Source of the DNA: JAPOVO01 sp026708165
GTDB taxonomy: Bacteria > Chloroflexota > UBA11872 > VXNJ01
Direction: 5' to 3'
DNA: 64,000 nt
NCBI GenBank assembly: GCA_965208775.1
Contig: OZ242360.1
Coordinates: 2,728,001-2,792,000 of the forward strand
Below the pieces are notes generated by a model, which saw only the letters and a list, made by a program, of their open reading frames with translations, was not told the origin of the DNA and did not search any database. Positions 58,110 through 64,000 of the stretch are shown here, one piece after another. The number at the start of each line of letters is the position of its first letter. Position 1 is the stretch's first letter. The position numbers and the translations under genes were made by a program.

Positions 58110-59288
58110 TTGAAGCTTTCAAGGCGCGCGTCCGAGTTGAAAGAATCGGCTACGTTGGCGGTGAGCGCCAAAGCGGCGCAATTAGCCGGACAGGGTATCG
58201 ACGTCGTCAGCTTTGGGGCTGGCGAGCCTGATTTCGACACCCCAGAGCACATAAAGCAGGCAGGATGGACGGCTTTGGAGGGCGGGGAAACAAAATACGC
58301 CAAGCCCGCTTCCGGCATTCGCCCGCTCAAGCAGGCGGTGGCCGACAAGTTCAAGCGCGAAAACGGTCTTGAATACGACGCGAACTCGCAGGTGCTAGTT
58401 ACGGTCGGCGGCAAGGAGGCGCTGTTCCTGGCATTCGCGGCGATCATTGACGAAGGGGACGAGGTCATCCTGCCCGCGCCCTACTGGGTCTCCTATCCGG
58501 AGCAAGCCGCGCTGAACGGTGGCCGGTCGGTGGTAGTGCAGGGCGAGGTTTCGAACTCGTACAAGATCACCCCCGATCAGCTCGAAGCGGCAATCACGGA
58601 TCGAACAAAAGCCTTTGTCTTCAATTCGCCCAACAACCCCGGCGGGTTCATGTACGAGCCGGATGAGGTCGAGGGGCTGGCCGAGGTGCTGGAAGGCCGT
58701 GACATCGTTGTGTTGAGCGACGAGATGTACGACCGCATCGTGTTCGGAGGCCGCGAGTTCAAGAGCTGGGCGGGCGTTTCGGAACACGCTTACGAGAACA
58801 CCATTACGTTCAATGCTGGCTCCAAGACGTACTCGATGACCGGGTGGCGGATCGGATACGCGGCGGGTCCGGCGGACGTGATCAAAGCGATGTCGAACCT
58901 ACAGTCACAGACCACAAGCGGGACAGCCACGTTCGTTCAGCATGCGCTGGCGACCGCGCTTTCCGGAGACCAATCCGAGGTGGAGACCATGCGCCAAGCG
59001 TTCGAAGAGCGCGGCGCGCACATCTGCCGCAGGTTGAATGCGATCTCCGGAATAGTCTGTCCCGAGCCCGCGGGGGCCTTTTACGTCTTCCCAGACGTGT
59101 CGGAGTGCTACGACAAGCTTGGGGTTTCGGGTTCCATTGAGTTTTCGAGCCGCCTGCTGGAAGAAGCGCACGTGGCCGTGGTACCCGGCGAGGCGTCGGG
59201 CATGGACGACTGCGTCCGCCTTAGCTTCGCAACCAGCATGGAGAACATCGACCGGGGAGTCGACAGGATCGCCGACTTCCTGAAGTAA
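58110..59288 (+). CDS. PLP-dependent aspartate/aromatic aminotransferase (class I)
   Basis: Start chosen at TTG 58110 with GGAGGAGATAGAGGC before it; the frame is open from 58014 but the added part is not typical. The 392-residue product has VVSFGAGEPDFDTPEHIKQA, VTVGGKEALFLAFAAIIDEG, APYWVSYPEQAALNGG, FNSPNNPGGFMYEPDEVEGL and VVLSDEMYDRIVFGG. The PLP-lysine segment is NAGSKTYSMTGWRIGYAAGP. It transfers amino groups between aspartate or another amino acid and 2-oxoglutarate. Several paralogues with other specificity exist, so the exact substrate is open. Confidence 0.92.
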   Translation: MKLSRRASELKESATLAVSAKAAQLAGQGIDVVSFGAGEPDFDTPEHIKQAGWTALEGGETKYAKPASGIRPLKQAVADKFKRENGLEYDANSQVLVTVGGKEALFLAFAAIIDEGDEVILPAPYWVSYPEQAALNGGRSVVVQGEVSNSYKITPDQLEAAITDRTKAFVFNSPNNPGGFMYEPDEVEGLAEVLEGRDIVVLSDEMYDRIVFGGREFKSWAGVSEHAYENTITFNAGSKTYSMTGWRIGYAAGPADVIKAMSNLQSQTTSGTATFVQHALATALSGDQSEVETMRQAFEERGAHICRRLNAISGIVCPEPAGAFYVFPDVSECYDKLGVSGSIEFSSRLLEEAHVAVVPGEASGMDDCVRLSFATSMENIDRGVDRIADFLK

Positions 59289-59378
59289 ACGGAGTCGTTG
59301 GGTTTAGCGACAAAAGAACCAACTCACTGGACTAGCGAGACGCGAGCCGGCTGGTAGCGATAGCGTGGCGGGAGCGGT

Positions 59379-59762
59379 GTGAATCCCTTTAGCCATATCG
59401 ACCTGCGGGTTGCGGACATGGGTGCGGCGCTTGAGTTCTACGGCCGGCTGCTCCCGGCGCTCGGTTTTACGCTGCGGTTCCACGGTCCGGTGTGGAAGGT
59501 ATTCGCCACCCAAGCGGAGCTTCCATCCGCAGCCTTTTTTTCGATAGTCGAGGATAGAGGCCACCGGCCCAACGCAAACCGCATTGCCTTTTGGCGAGAG
59601 AGTCCCGAGGACGTCGACCGCATCGGCGAGGTGCTGAACGAAATAGGCGCCGAGATCGAGAGCGGGCCGGGCAGGGTAGAGGAATATCCGGGCGAGTACT
59701 ACGCAGTCTTCTTCGAGGACCCGTCAGGCAACCTGCTGGAAGTTGTGCATCGAGTGATGTAG
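59379..59762 (+). CDS. VOC-superfamily (glyoxalase/dioxygenase-like) protein
   Basis: The 127-residue protein has two beta-alpha-beta-beta-beta modules. The first, FSHIDLRVADMGAALEFYGR, has a metal-binding His. The second ends with EYYAVFFEDPSGNLLEVVHR, with the conserved Glu. Such proteins bind a metal and act in lactoylglutathione, extradiol or resistance reactions. No substrate-specific feature is seen. It starts at GTG 59379 with GGAGCG upstream. The aminotransferase gene ends 90 bases before it. Confidence 0.82.
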   Translation: MNPFSHIDLRVADMGAALEFYGRLLPALGFTLRFHGPVWKVFATQAELPSAAFFSIVEDRGHRPNANRIAFWRESPEDVDRIGEVLNEIGAEIESGPGRVEEYPGEYYAVFFEDPSGNLLEVVHRVM

Positions 59763-59815
59763 CCCACGGCAACCGAATCGGGCCGTGTTGGTGGATTGAA
59801 TGGATGGCGCGGGAG

Positions 59816-60262
59816 CTACTTGCGCCTCGACTCCTCATAGATTTGGATGAACTCGTCCACCGAGACTTTCCCGACGACCCGGCCGATAAGCTCCAGCGGG
59901 AGATCGTCGAGCTTCTTGAACCGGACGCACGACTTGCCCATATTCAGCTTCTTGCCGGTCGCCTTCCACTCGTCTTCAAACCAGCGGGAAATGTTGGCGT
60001 GTCCGTAGACGCACATAAGGTAGAGCGAGCAGTAGTTCTTTTGCGATGCCAGGGAGACGATTCCGAGCGGCTGGCCGTTGTAGGTGTCAGAGTACCGCTC
60101 CAGCGGAATGACGTATGAGATCATGCCGTATTGCATGGTCTCCTGAAATCCGTCGGGCAGATTCTCCAGGATCACATCCCTTACGCGGCTTACTAGCTCG
60201 CGGCGTTCGGGAGTCAGCTCGGTCAGATAGTCGGATACAGTTTTGGCTTTGCTGGATACCAT
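59816..60262 (-). CDS. DUF1801-domain protein
   Basis: The 148-residue product belongs to the DUF1801/YdhG-like family (KAKTVSDYLTELTPERRELV, then SRVRDVILENLPDGFQETMQ, MISYVIPLE and GKSCVRFKKLDDLPLELIGR). The function of these small soluble proteins is not known. It starts 18 bases downstream of the FIST gene stop on the same strand, so it may be co-transcribed with it. Confidence 0.82.
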   Translation of the reverse strand: MVSSKAKTVSDYLTELTPERRELVSRVRDVILENLPDGFQETMQYGMISYVIPLERYSDTYNGQPLGIVSLASQKNYCSLYLMCVYGHANISRWFEDEWKATGKKLNMGKSCVRFKKLDDLPLELIGRVVGKVSVDEFIQIYEESRRK

Positions 60263-60280
60263 CGATGTCTCTTGTGTAGG

Positions 60281-61450
60281 TCAGCTGCGGCCGGGCTTGA
60301 GCAACACCAGACTCGCAGTTTGGCCGTGAATGTGATTCACCGGGCCGATAGGGCCAAGCTCGCCGGCACAGAAAAACCCGGCGACGGGGCAATCGTCACC
60401 CAGTGCCCTGGCTACGACGCTTATGTCGCCGTCGGGACGGTTGAAGAGCCGCTGGCCGCGGCCGTTGCAGCTAAACAGCAGGGCTGCCGAGGCGGGGGCG
60501 GCGAAGGCCTGAGGGCTCAACAGCAACTCGAAGTCGTCGGTTGCGGATTGAGCATCACGCACGAAGAACCTGATCAACTGGCCGGGATCGACGAGATCGG
60601 TGACCGCTAGCGCGCCGCTGGATGGATCTGCACCGGCGATGTTGCGGATGAGAAAGTCACCGGGGCCGGGATCGTCGCCTGATCCCTCGGCGGCAATGCC
60701 CATCAGAATGCCGTTTTCGACCATTCGCTTGGTCTCGGGATCGAGCCGGCTGAAGATGCCGCGAAGAACCTCGAGCGGCGGCTCGCCGCCGAGACCGGTG
60801 ATGACGTTGCGGTCACTTTCGGTGATAGCGATCAACGGCCCGATGCCCCGGCATCCCTGGGAGACGATGACTTCGACTTCGAGATTGCCGGCGAGAGCGA
60901 GTCCGACGGTGCCGGTCTTGTGAACGCGCTGGTCGAGAGCCATCACGTTCATCCCGGGGCTAGCGCCGGCGCTGGCAACGCCTCCCACGACCGGTACGCC
61001 GGGGTAGACGTGGTTGAAGAGCGCCAGAAGCTCGCGGGTGGGTGTGGAAAACGGCTCGACGAGAACGATGAACACCTTGGGAGGCGTTGTCATGCCGACG
61101 ATTGACTTGAACGTCGCGGGATCTCTGAGGGAAGCGCGCACGTCGCTCTCGCCTAGATGAAAAGGGCTGATCGAAACGTCAGGCAGCGATCCGGTTACCA
61201 GGGTTACCGCAGCGCGGTCTTCGATCTCATGCCCTCTGCCGATAACCCCTCCGGCGGTGCACGCGAGGAAATGATCCGGCTGAATGGACTCGCGTATAGC
61301 TGGAATGAGTTCGGAGGCACTTGCGGGCTCGGATGAATTGACGAATGCGACAGCGAGATCCATCCGCTCGCCATCGGGAATCTGGCTCGACAGGCCCGCG
61401 ATAACCTCGGCCTGGTCGTCGGATGCGAAAGCCGCAGAAGCGAAATTCAT
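60281..61450 (-). CDS. FIST N- and C-domain signal protein
   Basis: The 389-residue product has a FIST N domain (FASAAFASDDQAEVIAGLSS, HFLACTAGGVIGRGHEIEDR and KVFIVLVEPFSTPTRELLAL) followed by the FIST C domain near the C terminus. FIST proteins are thought to sense small ligands, perhaps amino acids, and often accompany two-component systems. None is visible in the neighbourhood. It has no membrane segment. The stop is 18 bases before the DUF1801 start, suggesting an operon. Confidence 0.83.
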   Translation of the reverse strand: MNFASAAFASDDQAEVIAGLSSQIPDGERMDLAVAFVNSSEPASASELIPAIRESIQPDHFLACTAGGVIGRGHEIEDRAAVTLVTGSLPDVSISPFHLGESDVRASLRDPATFKSIVGMTTPPKVFIVLVEPFSTPTRELLALFNHVYPGVPVVGGVASAGASPGMNVMALDQRVHKTGTVGLALAGNLEVEVIVSQGCRGIGPLIAITESDRNVITGLGGEPPLEVLRGIFSRLDPETKRMVENGILMGIAAEGSGDDPGPGDFLIRNIAGADPSSGALAVTDLVDPGQLIRFFVRDAQSATDDFELLLSPQAFAAPASAALLFSCNGRGQRLFNRPDGDISVVARALGDDCPVAGFFCAGELGPIGPVNHIHGQTASLVLLKPGRS

Positions 61451-61557
61451 CTAAGACTCGAACGAAGAGATTGCGGCGGCACGCTTGCCTTGCGCGCCGG
61501 TCCCGCGAGGACCATCATGGCCAGCCGGTCCGAAAAACCGGGCCCCGGCGGGCCGGG

Positions 61558-61932
61558 TCAGGAGTCGTCTTCGAGCCCTCCAAGCTGGATTCCCATCGGC
61601 TGTGCGATCTCGATGGGGTCGTCGTGAGTTTCGCACGGAGCGTCGAGTGGAACGTCGGTGGCGTTGCTGGAGTGCCCGACGATGTTCTTCTGCAGCAAGT
61701 AGGCCTCGACTTCCTCACCGCTAACGTCCGCGAGCATGACACCGTCGATTTCAACGCATGGCTGATACTGCTGACCCGACGCCATCACCATCTCGTAGAA
61801 GTTCTCAGGATAGTTGATGATGTCTTTGTCTTCGTATTCCAGACCGTATTTGCCGAATACGGCGCGTACGCCATTGCTCCAGCCGCACGACGGCTTCATC
61901 CACGCAGTGATTGTTGGATCTTTCCGCTCCAC
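61558..61932 (-). CDS. Monothiol-type glutaredoxin-like protein with CGWS motif
   Basis: The 124-residue product has a thioredoxin-fold core: AWMKPSCGWSNGVRAVFGKY at residues 10-29, then YEDKDIINYPENFYEMVMAS, with the cis-Pro in QYQPCVEIDGVMLADVSGEE. The active site Cys-Gly-Trp-Ser is a single-cysteine variant close to the CGFS of Fe-S cluster glutaredoxins. A 35-residue acidic tail ends with GIQLGGLEDDS. It may serve Fe-S cluster handling rather than disulfide reduction. The start at 61932 is ATG. Confidence 0.75.
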   Translation of the reverse strand: MERKDPTITAWMKPSCGWSNGVRAVFGKYGLEYEDKDIINYPENFYEMVMASGQQYQPCVEIDGVMLADVSGEEVEAYLLQKNIVGHSSNATDVPLDAPCETHDDPIEIAQPMGIQLGGLEDDS

Positions 61933-62057
61933 GGAACCGGTCCTTTCGCTCTCTGAACTGGGGCGCGGCTCGTTCGTGTGAGCCGCACTCGTCAGATAAT
62001 TCTATGAGGTATTTGAGGTCACGATCAACGCGAGTATGTTCTGCGTGTGGTTTTCTG

Positions 62058-62861
62058 TCAGACCGACGGTCCCGGCATTTCGGACACCGACCACAGCCCC
62101 GCGCCTTGCTGGGCGCCGTCGACCGACAGGGTAGTGCCGACGATCCACGATGAGCGCGGGGAGCACAGGAACGCGACCGCATCGGCAACTTCCCGCGCGG
62201 TGCCCAACCGCTTGTACGGGAATTGCGAGTTGGCGAATTCGTGCATCACCTCGGGCATCTCGACGGCCCGCCGCCCCCAGCCGCCTCCTTCGAACATGAT
62301 CGATCCGGGAGCGACGCAATTCACCCTGATGTTGTACTGGGCGAGCTCAAGGGACAGGCAGCGGGCAAGGAATATCTCGGCCGCCTTTGCAACGCCGTAT
62401 TGTGCTGGAACGCTGGCGGTGATACCGGAAATCGACGAAATAATGACCACGCTGCCACCACCGGAATCTCGCATGATCGGAACCGCGGCCCGGACCGTCC
62501 TGACGGCATGCATGAGGTTGATGTCCAGGGTCGCGTGCCAGTCGGCGTCGGTCGCTTCGAGGAGACCTCCGCCTTGGCTGCCGCCGGCGTTCGCCACGAG
62601 TGCGTCGAGTCTGCCAAACGTTTGCTTGACCGACTCGACCATTCGGACGATGTCCTCGGGGACGGTCACGTCGATCTGGATTGCGTGTGCTCTTGCGTTC
62701 TTATCCGCTATTTCGGCGGCGGCGGCCTCCAGGGTTTCGGGAGTTCTAGCCGCGATCGCTACGTTGCATCCCTCGTCGGCGAGCGTCAGCGCGGCTGCTC
62801 TGCCGAGGCCGCGGCTTCCGCCGGTGATCAATGCGGCTTTGCCCGATAATCCAAGATCCAT
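62058..62861 (-). CDS. Short-chain dehydrogenase/reductase (SDR)
   Basis: Start chosen at ATG 62861, with GGGAGGAAGCAACG before it; TTG 62897 would add twelve residues. The 267-residue product has LITGGSRGLGRAAALTLADE, DALVANAGGSQGGGLLEATD, IISSISGITASVPAQYGVAK with the catalytic Ser, Tyr and Lys, and the C-terminal TTLSVDGAQQGAGL. It is a classical SDR of unknown substrate, the fifth in the window. It is divergently oriented to the next gene, a 2-hydroxyacid dehydrogenase. Confidence 0.88.
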   Translation of the reverse strand: MDLGLSGKAALITGGSRGLGRAAALTLADEGCNVAIAARTPETLEAAAAEIADKNARAHAIQIDVTVPEDIVRMVESVKQTFGRLDALVANAGGSQGGGLLEATDADWHATLDINLMHAVRTVRAAVPIMRDSGGGSVVIISSISGITASVPAQYGVAKAAEIFLARCLSLELAQYNIRVNCVAPGSIMFEGGGWGRRAVEMPEVMHEFANSQFPYKRLGTAREVADAVAFLCSPRSSWIVGTTLSVDGAQQGAGLWSVSEMPGPSV

Positions 62862-63033
62862 CGTTGCTTCCTCCCGGATGGCGACTGTGTTTGGCAATTA
62901 TTGCGAAATGCGGGAACCATAAACCTCGAGCTGAGATGGGTTTACACGGACTGCCATTCGTTACTTTCGGGCGAAGGAGTGGACGCAGGGAACGTAAGCT
63001 AAGGGACTGGTCGGATCGTGAGGAGGGAGCTCG

Positions 63034-63984
63034 ATGAAAACCGTTGTGCCGGACGATCACCCGCCGGTATTCCAAGGGTCGAAAGCCGAGACTATGCTGC
63101 GCGGTATCGGCGAAGTGGGGATCTTCAACACCCGGCCGCAGACGAACGATGAGCTGATCGAGCGGATTCGCGGAGCGGAGGCAGTGATAAGCATCCGGGG
63201 AGCGGTGGCCTGTCCGAGGGAAGTGATCGAGGCGTGCCGAGAGCTAAGGGTCATCTCTATCTGGGGAACGGGGACCGATCATGTGGACCTTCCGGCGGCC
63301 AGAGAGCTGGGGGTTACGGTTTGCAATACTCCGGCGGTTTCTGCCGTTTCGGTAGCCGAACAGTCGCTTGCGCTGATGCTCGCCGCGGCGCGCAGGCTGC
63401 CGGACATCAGCGCGGAGGTCAAAGACGGCGGCTGGCCCAAGGCGATGATTTCGCAACTACACGGAAAGACGTTGGGAATCGTAGGCCTCGGAGCGATTGG
63501 CCGGCAGGTGGCGCGGCTAGGTGCGGGGATCGGAATGGACTTGGTCGCGTGGACGTTTAACCCCGACGGCGCGCTGGCGGACGAGCTGGGCGTAAAGCTA
63601 GTGGACCTTGACGAACTGCTCCGCCGGGCCGACGTCGTCTCGCTTCACGTGCGACAGTCACCGGAAACGGAAGGCATGCTGGATTCGGCGAAGCTGGCCT
63701 TAATGAAGCCGGACGCCATTCTGGTCAACACGGCCCGCGGCGCTCTGATCGACGAGCAGGCGCTGGTTGTGGCTCTGAACGAGGGCGCATTGGGAGCGGC
63801 GGCGCTGGACGTATTCGTGGAGGAACCGCTGCCGGTGGACCACCCCTTGCTGCGCACCCCCAATACCGTGCTCACGCCGCACTCAGCGGGCCTGAGTCCG
63901 GAGGCTCTGGAAGCGGGTCTGGTGATGTCTGTCGAGAACATCCGGCACTTCATGGATGGATCGCCCGTAAACGTCGTGGGATAA
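63034..63984 (+). CDS. 2-hydroxyacid dehydrogenase (phosphoglycerate-dehydrogenase-like)
   Basis: The 316-residue product has the D-2-hydroxyacid dehydrogenase pattern: an N-terminal catalytic domain with RVISIWGTGTDHVDLPAARE, the NAD-binding loop GIVGLGAIGRQVARLGAGIG, NTARGALIDEQALVVALNEG and the catalytic His in NTVLTPHSAGLSPEALEAGL. It lacks the ACT domain of long SerA proteins, so it may act on another 2-hydroxyacid. The ATG follows GTGAGGAGGGAGCTCG, a strong ribosome binding site. The gene ends just before the window does. Confidence 0.9.
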   Translation: MKTVVPDDHPPVFQGSKAETMLRGIGEVGIFNTRPQTNDELIERIRGAEAVISIRGAVACPREVIEACRELRVISIWGTGTDHVDLPAARELGVTVCNTPAVSAVSVAEQSLALMLAAARRLPDISAEVKDGGWPKAMISQLHGKTLGIVGLGAIGRQVARLGAGIGMDLVAWTFNPDGALADELGVKLVDLDELLRRADVVSLHVRQSPETEGMLDSAKLALMKPDAILVNTARGALIDEQALVVALNEGALGAAALDVFVEEPLPVDHPLLRTPNTVLTPHSAGLSPEALEAGLVMSVENIRHFMDGSPVNVVG

Positions 63985-64000
63985 CGCCACAGTCAGCGGA

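Noticed and set aside
1..64000. CRISPR array, tRNA or rRNA genes
   Set aside because: No regularly spaced short repeats and no convincing tRNA arms or rRNA sequence were found by reading. A covariance-model search would be needed to exclude a tRNA completely.

Overview
This window is bacterial chromosomal DNA of moderately high GC content with short intergenic gaps. The likely source is a free-living or host-associated member of the Chloroflexota (SAR202/Dehalococcoidia-like). That placement is an inference. It rests on the Tat lipoprotein sugar-binding protein with a Val/Thr/Gln/Glu/Lys repeat linker, a style common in Chloroflexota, and on the many SDR, Gfo/Idh/MocA, sulfatase and FAD enzymes. 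No rRNA, tRNA or other universal marker was found to confirm it.

Region 1 (1-6.7 kb) is accessory and decayed. It holds a frameshifted IS1595/ISXO2-type transposase remnant, clusters of small unknown proteins on both strands, a truncated and frameshifted Yip1-family paralogue, a translationally coupled nuclease-like/DUF2283-HTH pair that resembles a toxin-antitoxin system, an XRE regulator, and the 3' part of a broken comM.

Region 2 (6.8-18.2 kb) is a cobalt-corrinoid locus. cbiE and cobN run leftwards and end at an intrinsic terminator. Running rightwards are a sigma-70-like promoter, a cobalamin riboswitch with a terminator, a btuCFD-type ABC importer, a CobO/BtuR adenosyltransferase and a fused ChlI-ChlD subunit. 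The set suggests corrinoid uptake, cobalt insertion by CobN plus ChlID, and adenosylation. Most of the corrin-ring pathway is absent here. A second, shorter comM relic lies at 20.1 kb, so direct-oriented comM fragments flank the block.

Region 3 (18.8-23.4 kb) has an alpha/beta hydrolase and a very unusual 985-residue fusion of an ArsP-like permease with FG-GAP repeats and an ASPIC/UnbV domain.

Region 4 (23.6-36.9 kb) is a carbohydrate uptake and catabolism locus. It contains a Tat-exported solute-binding lipoprotein, two permeases (no ATPase), three SDR dehydrogenases, a Gfo/Idh/MocA oxidoreductase and two tandemly duplicated ~900-residue glycosidase-like proteins.

Region 5 (37-64 kb) is a mixed metabolic stretch. 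It includes an intact Yip1 protein, a secreted lysyl-oxidase-like protein, two FAD oxidoreductases, an XRE regulator beside a conserved unknown, a UMF1-type MFS transporter, an oxidoreductase plus amidohydrolase pair, AnmK, DprA, an NHL-repeat protein, PabB, a sulfatase, an aldo/keto reductase, two more SDRs, a PLP aminotransferase, VOC, DUF1801 and FIST proteins, a CGWS glutaredoxin and a 2-hydroxyacid dehydrogenase. I saw no CRISPR array, complete prophage or intact insertion sequence.
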